Assembly (NCBI GenBank): GCA_964493385.1
Contig: CAZBNW010000020.1
Coordinates: 1-30,550 of the forward strand
DNA from: Loki-b32 sp964493385
GTDB taxonomy: Archaea > Asgardarchaeota > Lokiarchaeia > Sigyniarchaeales > SOKP01
Length of the DNA: 30,550 bases
Direction: 5' to 3'
Every line of letters begins with the position of its first letter. The stretch's first letter is position 1. Shown here piece after piece: positions 7,349-15,585 of the stretch. The notes below the pieces were generated by a model that saw only the letters and a list, made by a program, of their open reading frames with translations, made no database searches and was not told where the DNA came from. The position numbers and the translations under genes were made by a program.

Positions 7349-8653
7349 ATGGTTAGTGAGCGTATTAATTGTTCAGGTTGTTCACTTTTATGTGATGATA
7401 TTATCATTAAAAGTGATGGATTGTATATTGATGAGGTTATTGGAGCATGCCTGAAAGGAAAAGAAAGATTTGACCAAATAACAGCAAAAAACAGAATTTT
7501 AAGCTCTTTTATTCGAAAAAATGGTGAATTAGAGAAGGTACCATTTGATAAAGCTTTACAAAAAGCCATTAATATTATTAAAAATTCCTCAAAACCCCTT
7601 TTGTATGGCTTTTCAACAGTGAGTTGTGAAGCTCAATTGAAAGGACTCGAGCTAGCAAGAATGATTAATGGCTTTATAGATTCCAACTCTACAATTTGTC
7701 AAGGAAAAGTTTTGAATACTTCAAAAGAAACAGGTATAACGTTAACTACTATTGCAGAAATTATTAATAAAGCGGATCTATTAATGCTATGGGGTGCGAA
7801 TGCAGCGGAATCAATACCTCGTCTTTTGAATAAAGTTCTTTTCTCGCGTGGTAAGTTTAGAATGACTGGTAGAGAAATAAAAACACTAATTGTTATAGAT
7901 CCAGTTAAAACGGCATCTTTTGGAGTAATGGGGGTACGAGATGTTGCACTTCAAATCGAGCCCGGAAAAGATATTGATTTAATTCGCGTATTAAAAGAAG
8001 AATGCTGTGTTGCAGAGAGTATTCCAAGTACCGGTGTTGCTGGTATAGATAAAGATGATTTAAAAAGATTATTACTTCATATAACTGGTGCTGAAAATGG
8101 AGTAATCTTTATTGGCCAAGGAATTTTAAGATCTCAAAATGGTGCAAATGTCATTAAGGAATTACTTGAATTAGTGCAATTAATAAATGTAAAGCAACAA
8201 AAGGGGCGTATTTCTGTCATTATGTTAGGTGGTCATTATAATATGGTAGGTTTTGACCATGTGGCTTTATCATTTGTTGGGAAAAATCATAGTTTACAAT
8301 TTTCAAATAATCAATTAGCTGAAACATCTGATACAATAGTATCAAAAATAGAAAGTGAAGATTTCGATTGCACTATAATCGTGGGAACTGATCCAATATC
8401 TCATTTCCCTATACAATTGAGTAGAAAATTAATGGGAAAACCTTTAATTCTTATAGATAATAAGCAATCTGCAACATCATACGTAGCAGATGTAGTAATA
8501 CCATCAACTTTAACTGGAATTGAAAGTGGAGGACTAGCATATCGTATAGATCATGTCCCAATTGAATTAAAAACAATCGTAAACGCCCCAGGAAATATTC
8601 TTACTGATGAGGAAATATTAATTAAACTAATTGAAGGATTAAATGAGGCTTGA
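7349..8653 (+). CDS. fwdB: Formylmethanofuran dehydrogenase subunit B
   Basis: The product is 434 residues, the usual FwdB length. This subunit reduces CO2 to formate at a W- or Mo-bis-pyranopterin centre, and formate then passes to FwdA. The N-terminal cluster motif is C8, C11, C15, C34 (CSGCSLLCDDI then GACLKG). The metal-ligating residue is C117 in STICQGK, close to Cys118 of methanogen FwdB. It is cysteine, not selenocysteine, and the His that usually follows (CHG) is Gln here. Cofactor-binding segments LLMLWGANAAESIP, TLIVIDPVKT and TIIVGTDPISHFP are visible. A purine-rich GAGTGA precedes the ATG. It overlaps fwdD by 11 bases. Tungsten versus molybdenum cannot be told. Confidence 0.93.
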   Translation: MVSERINCSGCSLLCDDIIIKSDGLYIDEVIGACLKGKERFDQITAKNRILSSFIRKNGELEKVPFDKALQKAINIIKNSSKPLLYGFSTVSCEAQLKGLELARMINGFIDSNSTICQGKVLNTSKETGITLTTIAEIINKADLLMLWGANAAESIPRLLNKVLFSRGKFRMTGREIKTLIVIDPVKTASFGVMGVRDVALQIEPGKDIDLIRVLKEECCVAESIPSTGVAGIDKDDLKRLLLHITGAENGVIFIGQGILRSQNGANVIKELLELVQLINVKQQKGRISVIMLGGHYNMVGFDHVALSFVGKNHSLQFSNNQLAETSDTIVSKIESEDFDCTIIVGTDPISHFPIQLSRKLMGKPLILIDNKQSATSYVADVVIPSTLTGIESGGLAYRIDHVPIELKTIVNAPGNILTDEEILIKLIEGLNEA

Positions 8654-9029
8654 GACTATGGAGATGTTATTAAATACAGTAAGAATGGTAGATTTTGATC
8701 AAGTAAGGGAACATACTTTTGGAGACCATAAGTCTCTTACAGAAAAATTAGCGATTGGATTAATTAATCCAGAAGATTTTAAAAAACTTAATCTTAAACC
8801 AAACCTAAATTTAAAATTAAAAAATAATTTTGGCAGTGTTATTATAAAGCCACAGCAAGATAAAAATGTTCCATTGGGCACAATAATTATGCCTGTTTCA
8901 ATTTGGGCTAACCAAATTACTGGAATTGAAAATAATGAACTAATTTACAAGAATATACTAATAAATGTAGAACTTACAAGAGACTCTGTGCTTGATTTCA
9001 ATGATTTATTGAATTCCATTAGAGATTAA
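8643..9029 (+). CDS. fwdD: Formylmethanofuran dehydrogenase subunit D
   Basis: The product is 128 residues. FwdD is the molybdopterin-dinucleotide-binding beta-barrel that caps FwdB; in other enzymes the same domain is the C-terminal part of the catalytic chain. Visible signs are the start EMLLNTVRMVDFDQ, NNFGSVIIKPQ, and the cofactor-contact stretch GTIIMPVSIWANQITG. The ATG at 8643 overlaps the end of fwdB. ATGs at 8658 and 8664 are alternatives, and 8658 would start just after the fwdB stop. Either arrangement indicates translational coupling with fwdB and a shared transcript with fwdA, 21 bases on. Confidence 0.9.
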   Translation: MRLETMEMLLNTVRMVDFDQVREHTFGDHKSLTEKLAIGLINPEDFKKLNLKPNLNLKLKNNFGSVIIKPQQDKNVPLGTIIMPVSIWANQITGIENNELIYKNILINVELTRDSVLDFNDLLNSIRD

Positions 9030-9050
9030 AAAATATTGGAGCTTATATAT

Positions 9051-10727
9051 ATGGATAAAATAATTATCAAAAACGGTTTAGTATTCGATCCTATCAACAA
9101 TATTGATGGTGAAATCAAAGATATTTTAATTGAGTCTGGTAAAATAATAGAAAAATTTAGTAATGAAAAAGATATCAAAGAAATCAACGCAAAAGGAAAA
9201 ACAGTTATTCCTTCAGCTATAGATATACATTCACATGTAGCATCTCAACAAGTTAATTGGGCAAGATTATTAGGTGTAAATAATAATAAATTTAAAGAGA
9301 TTTGGCATGGACTAACATTAAAGAATATCGCTAGAGATTATATTTCTAATGGTTATACTTTTATTCTAGAGGCCAATGTCTTTCCATCTTTAGCGAAACA
9401 AACTGTCTTTAACTTTAAACAATTGCCAGTACTAGATAAGGCAATGTTATTAAACATCAGTAATCTTTGGTCTTTAGAACTAGAATTTCAGAGAGGAAAA
9501 ATTGATGAGATGGCAATATTTCTATCAGACCTATTATCAAAAACTTATGGATTTGGGTTTAAAGTCTATAATCCTTTTGAAAACGAATCATGGAATTTAA
9601 GAGAATTGAGAGATAGTGTTTCTCAAACGGGAAGATTATATAATTTCTCAGCTTTAGATGTATATGAAAATATTGTAAAATGTGTTGAAACGATTGGATT
9701 ACCTCATTCAACTCATGCTCATATTGAAGGTTATGAAAAACAAATAGGAAAAGAGAATCTTTTAACTGTTTTAGAAAAGATAAAATCATTAAAATTAGAA
9801 GTCGGTCAAAAAACTAACTCACATATAAAAAGAAATCAGATTTTTCATATTGCTCATGCAAATTCTTACAACTATGATAATGATAATGAAAACCTAATCA
9901 ATTTTTTAAATGCAAATCAAAATTTTGATGTTGATCTCGCTTTTATTGGTTTCAATAAGATAAATCCTTTAATAACTTCAGATAGACGACTAATAAATTC
10001 TATGTTAACGAATAACATTCTTGAAAATCCTTATAAACTAATATGTTCTGCTGTAGAATTTGAAGGTGATTCGTTTGTGTCTATGAGAAGTTTTGAAAAA
10101 AGCAATGATCATGATTGTATCTGGTGGGCTAATGCTCTCGATTTAGCTTTGAATATTAAAAATAAGCTTCAAGTTAGTTTAACTCTGAATTTTCCGAATT
10201 ATGCGAATGTTACTGATATTCCTGAGATTGTAACTTGGTTGGTAAGTAAAGAAGCACGAGATAATTTTATGAAAGATATGAACAATGATTTTATAAAAAA
10301 AAATTCCCTTAAAGATAATGATAAAGTTTTAAGTTTCTCTGAATTTGTTACTATAACAAGAGTGAGCCCAGCAAAATCTCTTGGATTAAGTAATATTAAA
10401 GGAAATCTAGGTGAGAGGGCTGATGGAGACATTAATATCTTAGATCTTAATATTAATGAAATTGATATTTCGAAGAATCATCAAAATTTAAAAAAAGCAT
10501 TATCAAATATAGAATACGTTATTAAATCAGGTAAAATTGTTAAAAAGGAAGATGATATTGATTTAAATCACCACGGTTCGATTTTTTGGTCTAGGGGTGA
10601 AATTGAAGCTGAACGAAAGGATTTTATATTGGCAAAAAAGAAAGAATTTTATCAAAAATATTCATCCATGTTTTACGATTCTTACAAAATATTTATTAAT
10701 GAGAGATTTTTAAGAAAAATTGAATAA
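9051..10727 (+). CDS. fwdA: Formylmethanofuran dehydrogenase subunit A (amidohydrolase), with an Asp-to-Asn change
   Basis: The product is 558 residues from the ATG at 9051, which follows GGAG; a TTG at 9036 would add five residues. FwdA is the binuclear-metal amidohydrolase that condenses formate with methanofuran. The metal motif HSH is at H60/H62, the carboxylated Lys corresponds to K171 in GFKVYNP, and further His are at H219, H222, H224, H266 and H269. The strand-8 motif, which I recall as TTDHPN in methanogens with the catalytic Asp385, reads TLNFPN with N380. Residues 440-558 include GNLGERADGDINILDL and a charged tail that is duplicated downstream. The enzyme is divergent, and the Asn suggests altered or lost hydrolase chemistry. 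Confidence 0.88.
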   Translation: MDKIIIKNGLVFDPINNIDGEIKDILIESGKIIEKFSNEKDIKEINAKGKTVIPSAIDIHSHVASQQVNWARLLGVNNNKFKEIWHGLTLKNIARDYISNGYTFILEANVFPSLAKQTVFNFKQLPVLDKAMLLNISNLWSLELEFQRGKIDEMAIFLSDLLSKTYGFGFKVYNPFENESWNLRELRDSVSQTGRLYNFSALDVYENIVKCVETIGLPHSTHAHIEGYEKQIGKENLLTVLEKIKSLKLEVGQKTNSHIKRNQIFHIAHANSYNYDNDNENLINFLNANQNFDVDLAFIGFNKINPLITSDRRLINSMLTNNILENPYKLICSAVEFEGDSFVSMRSFEKSNDHDCIWWANALDLALNIKNKLQVSLTLNFPNYANVTDIPEIVTWLVSKEARDNFMKDMNNDFIKKNSLKDNDKVLSFSEFVTITRVSPAKSLGLSNIKGNLGERADGDINILDLNINEIDISKNHQNLKKALSNIEYVIKSGKIVKKEDDIDLNHHGSIFWSRGEIEAERKDFILAKKKEFYQKYSSMFYDSYKIFINERFLRKIE

Positions 10728-11445
10728 TATTTACTTAATTGTAAATCTACAAAGATATCAAAAAGTTTAAAATTATTTTTTCTAATTATTTCTTAATTTT
10801 GTAAAAAATAAAAGAAGAAATTAGTAATCCAATTTGATAATTATGAGTACACAAAAAAAATGTCCCCAGTGTGGTAAGATAAATCTCCCGGATGATAAAT
10901 TCTGCAAAGAATGTGGTACCGAACTCCCAGAATATAGTGCTGAAGATTTTGTAATTATAGAACATCTGAAAGGTTCTTTATATGGTAGTATAGTTTGTTT
11001 ATCCATATTTATAGGATTTATGATATTAGTCACGTATGCCGTAATTTCTGAATTAGGTGTTCAAGCAATAATTGCCCTTTTAATCATATGGCCAATAGTT
11101 CTTCTTTTCATGGCATGGGCAGTAATATATTTACGAGGGCTTTCCAAAATTAGAAAATTCATTATTACAGATGAGTATATTGAAATAAATGTTCCACATA
11201 AACCATATTTTAGAGTTAATTGGTCTGATTTTGATTCTATCGAAATTACAAAAAGAGAGTCAATGGCAACAATTCCTACAACAGATAGAATAATATTAGG
11301 TCCTAGGTTTGTATATTTCACATTGATTTTTAAGGGAATGAGTTATGAACAGAATTATGAATTTGAATCAGGAAAAGATTTCAAAGTAAGAACGAAAAAA
11401 AAAATTCTAACTGCTTTAGAACAATATGCTAAAAAAAAAGGTAAG
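10377..11445 (+). repeat. Copy A of a tandem duplication (fwdA tail plus zinc-ribbon gene)
   Basis: From TCTCTTGG at 10377 the sequence matches that starting at 11556, at a nearly constant offset of 1179-1180 bases. The match runs through the last 115 codons of fwdA, the intergenic region and most of the zinc-ribbon membrane gene. It fades near the end of that gene. About 110 bases of unrelated sequence lie between the copies. Confidence 0.9.
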
Positions 11446-11505
11446 AATTTTACAGGATGGAAATGGAAAGATAAAAGAAGAGCAAAAAAAGCTCTAAAAG
11501 AATAA
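10843..11505 (+). CDS. Zinc-ribbon double-span membrane protein, copy A
   Basis: The product is 220 residues from the ATG at 10843. It starts with a zinc ribbon (CPQCGKINLPDDKFCKECG, residues 6-24). Two membrane helices follow at about residues 48-68 and 73-98, then a soluble domain with FIITDEYIEI, HKPYFRVNW and ESGKDFK, resembling a bacterial PH-like (YdbT/DUF304) fold. The tail is very basic (KWKDKRRAKKALKE). A TTG at 10834 would add three residues. It is duplicated at 12023, with about three quarters of residues identical. The tails differ. The PH-like reading is inference, and the function is unknown. Confidence 0.7.
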   Translation: MSTQKKCPQCGKINLPDDKFCKECGTELPEYSAEDFVIIEHLKGSLYGSIVCLSIFIGFMILVTYAVISELGVQAIIALLIIWPIVLLFMAWAVIYLRGLSKIRKFIITDEYIEINVPHKPYFRVNWSDFDSIEITKRESMATIPTTDRIILGPRFVYFTLIFKGMSYEQNYEFESGKDFKVRTKKKILTALEQYAKKKGKNFTGWKWKDKRRAKKALKE

Positions 11506-11527
11506 TTTATAGAGAGTAAAACAACTT

Positions 11528-11553
11528 TTGTTTAATAATTTTGTTTAATAATT
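11528..11553 (+). repeat. Two direct copies of a 13-bp unit at the duplication junction
   Basis: TTGTTTAATAATT occurs twice, back to back, immediately before the first base of the second duplication unit. It also supplies the TTG that opens the fwdA-tail frame. It may be a scar of slippage or recombination at the junction. Confidence 0.7.
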
Positions 11554-11906
11554 TATCTCTTGGGTTAGGAAATATTAAAGGAAATCTTGGTAAAGGAGCT
11601 GATGGAGATATTAATATATTAGATCTAGATATTAATGAAATTGATATTTCGAAGAATCATCAAAATTTAAAAAAAGCATTATCAAATATAGAATACGTTA
11701 TTAAATCAGGTAAAATTGTTAAAAAGGAAGAAGATATTAATTTAAATCATCAAGGTTCGATTTTCTGGTCTAGCGGTAAAATTGAAATTGAAGGAAAAGA
11801 GTTTATATTAGCAAAAAAGAAGGAATTTTATCAAAAATATTCATCAATGTTTTACGATTCATACAAAACTTTTATTGATGAGAGATTTTTAAGAAAAATT
11901 GAGTAA
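11541..11906 (+). pseudogene. Headless copy of the FwdA C-terminal region
   Basis: The frame gives 121 residues, of which the last 115 align without gaps to the end of FwdA, with only about 14 differences, most of them conservative. It lacks the metal-binding barrel altogether, so it cannot be an enzyme. It has no stop or frameshift, however, and ends with the same DERFLRKIE-type tail. The only in-frame start is TTG at 11541 within the 13-bp repeat, and no Shine-Dalgarno or TATA box is obvious. It is most simply a by-product of the tandem duplication. A retained small protein that binds FwdA partners is possible. Confidence 0.8.
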
Positions 11907-12625
11907 ATTTTTACTTAATTGTAAATCTACAAAGATATCAAAAAGTTTAAAATCATTTTTTCTAATTATTTCGTAATTTTGTAAAAAATAATAGAAAGAA
12001 TTAATAATCCAATTTGATAATTATGAGTACGCAAAAAAAATGTCACCAGTGCGGTAAGATAAATCTCCCTGATGATAAATTCTGCAAAGAATGTGGAATC
12101 GAACTCCCAGAATATAGCAGTGAAGATTTTGTAATTATAGAACATCTAAAAGGTTCTTTATATGGTAGTATAGTTTGTTTAGCCATATTTATAGCATTTA
12201 TGATATTAGTTACGGTAGCCGTAAGTTCTCAATATGGTGTGCAAGCAATAATTCCTTTTTTAATTATATGGCCAATAGTTATACTTTTCATGGTATGGGC
12301 AGTAAAATATTTACGAGGACTTTCCAAAATTAGAAAGTTTATTATTACAGATGAATATATTGAAATTGTTGTTCCACATAAACCATATTTTAGAGTAAAT
12401 TGGTCTGAATTTGATAAAATTGAAATCACTAAGCGAACTAGACAGACTTGGGCAGCATTACCAGGAAAAGTTATAATAGGACCACGATTTGTATACTTCA
12501 ATTTAATCTTCACAGGTAAAGATTTTAAGCAAGCTTATGAATTTGAATCAGGAAAAGACTTTAAAAGAAGCTCCCGCAAAAGATTGGTATTTGCCTTAGA
12601 GGAATATGCGGAAAAGAAGAATAAA
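11556..12625 (+). repeat. Copy B of the tandem duplication
   Basis: This is the second unit, matching 10377-11445. Even the non-coding stretch between the fwdA tail and the next ATG (from AATTGTAAATCTACAAAG to AATTTGATAATT) is nearly identical. This points to a fairly recent event or to gene conversion. Confidence 0.9.
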
Positions 12626-12649
12626 GAATATCACGGACCAAAAAAATAA
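12023..12649 (+). CDS. Zinc-ribbon double-span membrane protein, copy B
   Basis: The product is 208 residues from the ATG at 12023. It repeats the zinc ribbon (CHQCGKINLPDDKFCKECG), the two membrane helices and the FIITDEYIEI / HKPYFRVNW soluble domain of copy A. The region after EITKR differs most (RTRQTWAALPGK in place of ESMATIPTTDR), and the tail is shorter, ending HGPKK. Intact frame and mostly conservative changes suggest both copies are functional. A T-run at about 12669-12676 follows, where it meets the converging histidine kinase gene. Confidence 0.7.
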   Translation: MSTQKKCHQCGKINLPDDKFCKECGIELPEYSSEDFVIIEHLKGSLYGSIVCLAIFIAFMILVTVAVSSQYGVQAIIPFLIIWPIVILFMVWAVKYLRGLSKIRKFIITDEYIEIVVPHKPYFRVNWSEFDKIEITKRTRQTWAALPGKVIIGPRFVYFNLIFTGKDFKQAYEFESGKDFKRSSRKRLVFALEEYAEKKNKEYHGPKK

Positions 12650-12709
12650 TAATTTAATTAATTTAACACTTTTTTTTATTACTTCTTAAATTGATGATTT
12701 TAAATTCTT

Positions 12710-14215
12710 TTAAGTGGCTTCAGGAATTAAAAGGATAAAATTACTTCCTTTGGAATAATCTCCTTTCACTCTATCTTCAACCCAGATCTCACCTTTATAA
12801 CTTTCTATGATTTTTTTCACAATGGTTAATCCAAATCCCAATCCTTTAGAACCCTTTTCAGCACTGAATCTTTCTTGAAAAATTATTTTTTTCTTTTTGT
12901 CCTCTATACCAATACCATTATCTATGAATTCAAATTTAATATAATTTTTATTCTTTTTAACTTCTTTTGAAATTTTTATGAGAATCTCTACTTTGGGATT
13001 ATCGTTATAATTTACAGCGTTAATTAATAAGTTATCAAACACATCTATTAAGAGTTCATTACCCTTTATGTAAATTTCCTTTTCAAATGAATCTAAATTT
13101 ATGTTAATATCTCTTATTTGTAAATTGTTGTTTATGAATTTTATGGCATCTTTTAATATTTTGGTAGCATCAACAGATTTTAAAGGTTTTTCTAAATTAT
13201 CGAGATGCGATAATTTGTGGACATTAGCAACCAATTTTGTCCCTCTTATGAATTGTTTTTTAATTATTTCATAAAGATTTTTAATTTCGCTTTCTCTGCC
13301 TGGCTCATTAAGATATATCTCACTAAGATCAATTGAAAGTTTTATATTAGAAAGGATATTATTGATGTCGTGATAGAATAAATCTTTATAGAGTTCAGCT
13401 CGATTGTAAGCTTCTCGATATTTCTCCTCAGATTGTCTTAATTTCTCCTCTGCTCCTTTTTTCTCAGTAATATCTCGAGTAAATCCATAAAAACCAACCT
13501 TTCTCCCACTCAAATCATATTTTAAATAAAAAGTTCCTTCAAAAATGCGTTTTTTTCCATCATTTCTTATAACTTGACTTTCAAAGGTTCCTTTTGGAAG
13601 ATCATTTCTGTACACATTATTGAAGATTTCAAATACTTCTGCTATTGTGTCTTTATCTAAATAAGAAGCATAACTATTTCCTATTAATTCTTCTTTCGAA
13701 ATCCCTAAATACTTGCAAATATAATTATTTACATAAGTATAGTTTCCATTTAGATCTACTTCAAAATATCCATCCTCAATATTTTCAATAATTTCTCTAT
13801 ATCTTTTATCAGATTTCTTTAATTTTTGTTGAGTTTCTGTTTCCTCTGTTATATCTCTGAATACTGCAACAATTTTAACTTCGTTTTTATACTCTAACAA
13901 ACGACCTTTTACTGAAATTGTTATATATTGCCCTTCTTTATGTCGAATTCTCAATTCTTCATATATAGTATTTCCGGATTTTATTGCTTTCTTTATTGCC
14001 TCTTTTGTTCTTGATAAATCCTTAGGATGAATAAAATCTTGAATTGATAATCCAATTAGTTCTTCAGAAGAATAACCAGATATATCGTAAACTTGAGGAT
14101 TAATATATATAATATTTAGATCTAAATCAAATTCTATTATAACATCTAAAATTCTATTAATAAGATTAAAATATTTCATTTCAGTTTCTTTTAAATCATT
14201 CTTAAACTTACTCAT
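12710..14215 (-). CDS. Soluble PAS-PAS histidine kinase
   Basis: The product is 501 residues with no membrane segment, so it senses inside the cell. PAS 1 spans about 15-125 and ends VFRDITEE. PAS 2 spans about 135-252 and ends FTRDITEKK. A helical linker follows, then a dimerisation helix with the phospho-acceptor in FYHDINN (H282). The HATPase domain runs from 385 to 501, with the N box DVFDNLLINAVNYN (391-404), G1 IDNGIGIE (431-438), the F box RF (449-450) and G2 KGSKGLGFGLTIVK (454-467). The HDxNN acceptor sequence is typical of archaeal kinases. No response regulator is encoded nearby. The PAS-only protein at 18827 shares the FIHPED-type signature. Confidence 0.9.
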   Translation of the reverse strand: MSKFKNDLKETEMKYFNLINRILDVIIEFDLDLNIIYINPQVYDISGYSSEELIGLSIQDFIHPKDLSRTKEAIKKAIKSGNTIYEELRIRHKEGQYITISVKGRLLEYKNEVKIVAVFRDITEETETQQKLKKSDKRYREIIENIEDGYFEVDLNGNYTYVNNYICKYLGISKEELIGNSYASYLDKDTIAEVFEIFNNVYRNDLPKGTFESQVIRNDGKKRIFEGTFYLKYDLSGRKVGFYGFTRDITEKKGAEEKLRQSEEKYREAYNRAELYKDLFYHDINNILSNIKLSIDLSEIYLNEPGRESEIKNLYEIIKKQFIRGTKLVANVHKLSHLDNLEKPLKSVDATKILKDAIKFINNNLQIRDININLDSFEKEIYIKGNELLIDVFDNLLINAVNYNDNPKVEILIKISKEVKKNKNYIKFEFIDNGIGIEDKKKKIIFQERFSAEKGSKGLGFGLTIVKKIIESYKGEIWVEDRVKGDYSKGSNFILLIPEAT

Positions 14216-14492
14216 GACTTAGACAACCCAATAATGGTTTTTCATATAATTTAATACAAACAAAAAAGGATTTATATAAACACTAATAATTTGTTAAACC
14301 ATCAGAACTTTAACTTAAGTTTGAAATTTGATGCTTATGATTATGACATTGTTTTAGGAATATAATAATATTTGGTAAACCTTAATTATGTTCTTATAGT
14401 TCGAACAATATGGTGAAATGGGAAAGATATAGGTCAAATCCTAATATTAATTTGTTTTGAATATTTTTTTTCTCCTTAAGACTAACCTTTTT

Positions 14493-14678
14493 TTAATAAT
14501 TTAACCCTTAAAGCATTTGGACAGTTGTATACATGTTCTTTCCACCTTTTCTTAGATAATTCATCGCTTCCTCAATTCCCTCAACCGTTAAATCAAACAT
14601 CGGGATAATACTTGAAATGATCTTTCGAGTTTTCGTGACCCAATCTACTAAAATCAATTCATAATCTATATTTGTCAT
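14493..14678 (-). pseudogene. C-terminal remnant of a second VWA (CoxE-like) gene
   Basis: On the minus strand this reads from ATG at 14678 through EL..VDW..KTRK, then IISSIIPMFDLTVEGIEEAM, YLRKGGKNMYTTVQ and ML, to a TAA at 14510. It then continues GLNY and a second stop at 14493. It aligns without gaps to the last 50 or so residues of the intact VWA protein at 15586-17010, whose end is VQLLKGLNY. The premature TAA replaces the AAA of that Lys. Over 400 upstream residues, including the metal site, are missing. The order and orientation match an N-terminal remnant at 18370-18444. Confidence 0.85.
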
Positions 14679-14795
14679 ATCTGACTCAAATTAAGAAATT
14701 TCACTCAATTTCAGTTATATTTATCAAAACTTATGAAAAATATCTAAATAAGACCTAAATTTATTTATTACTAAATTATTATTAATCTTCAGTAT

Positions 14796-15110
14796 ATGAA
14801 AATAAAAAAGATACTAAAAGAATTTAAAGAAAAACTTATAGAACTATATAAAGATCAGTTAGTAGATGTGCTATTATATGGTTCATTTGCGAGAAGGGAA
14901 CAACGAGAAGATTCTGATATAGATATTGCTGTAATTTTGAAAGGTAATATCAATCCATTTAAAGAAATTGATAGGATTACCGAATTTTCTTATGATCTAA
15001 GTTTAAAATATTCAATTTTAATTTCTATTCATCCTATTTCTGATATTGATTATTTTTCCAGAAAAAATCCGTTTATCTTAAATTTAAGAGAAGAAGGCAT
15101 CTCAATTTGA
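14796..15110 (+). CDS. MNT-family nucleotidyltransferase (antitoxin-like)
   Basis: The product is 104 residues with the minimal nucleotidyltransferase signature GSFARREQREDSDIDIA, which gives the GS pair at residues 29-30 and the DxD metal ligands at D41 and D43. Such small MNT proteins pair with HEPN partners. In characterised pairs the MNT protein is the antitoxin and can adenylylate the HEPN toxin. The TTG start of the HEPN gene overlaps its stop by four bases, so the two are translationally coupled. The ATG at 14796 is preceded by an AT-rich promoter-like region. It is the first gene of the island bracketed by the VWA remnants. Confidence 0.85.
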   Translation: MKIKKILKEFKEKLIELYKDQLVDVLLYGSFARREQREDSDIDIAVILKGNINPFKEIDRITEFSYDLSLKYSILISIHPISDIDYFSRKNPFILNLREEGISI

Positions 15111-15499
15111 GTAATGAGGATATAAAATCTCTTCAGGCAAAAGCAAGAAAATTCATTGAGAGTGCAAAAGTTTTAATTGATGTAAACGATTATGATAGTG
15201 CGGTTTCAAGAACTTATTATGCTATGTTTTTTATAACTGAAGCACTATTTCTAACAAAAAATTTAGCACCAAAATCTCATAGCGGATTAATTTCTCTTTT
15301 TGGGGATCATTTTGTAAAAACAAATATTTTTCCAAAGGAAATGGGAAGACAACTTAATAGAGCGTATGATAAAAGACTTATGGGAGACTATGGAACTTCA
15401 ATTTTAATTGATAAAAATGAGGCTCAGGAATTATTAAAGATAGGTCAAGATTTTGTAGAAAATATTGCTGAATATTTAGAAAAAAATAAGAATCTGTAA
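15107..15499 (+). CDS. HEPN domain protein (UPF0332-like) lacking the usual His
   Basis: The product is 130 residues, all helical, with the core motif SRTYYAMFFITEALF at about residues 34-48. In HEPN ribonucleases the motif is R followed four to six residues later by His; UPF0332 relatives, as I recall, read RxYYAMFH. Here R35 and the two Tyr are kept but the His position is Phe. It may therefore not be an active RNase, or it may act through its MNT partner in another way. The only start that gives the complete first helix is TTG at 15107, overlapping the MNT stop. With the MNT gene it forms a two-gene module. Confidence 0.82.
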   Translation: MSNEDIKSLQAKARKFIESAKVLIDVNDYDSAVSRTYYAMFFITEALFLTKNLAPKSHSGLISLFGDHFVKTNIFPKEMGRQLNRAYDKRLMGDYGTSILIDKNEAQELLKIGQDFVENIAEYLEKNKNL

Positions 15500-15585
15500 T
15501 TAGATTTTCTTTATTCTGAAAGGAATGTATTTTTAAGATTGTACTAAAGAGATCTTAAAAAAAATTGTATAAGAAAACATACGAG

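Noticed and set aside
1879..10727. Direct metabolic coupling of the OFA carrier (formate uptake) to Fwd
   Set aside because: The two are about 4 kb apart on opposite strands with unrelated genes between, and the carrier's substrate cannot be deduced.
14400..14460. tRNA-like string with TTCGAAC and GGTCAAATCC
   Set aside because: No acceptor stem, D arm or anticodon arm could be paired around it.
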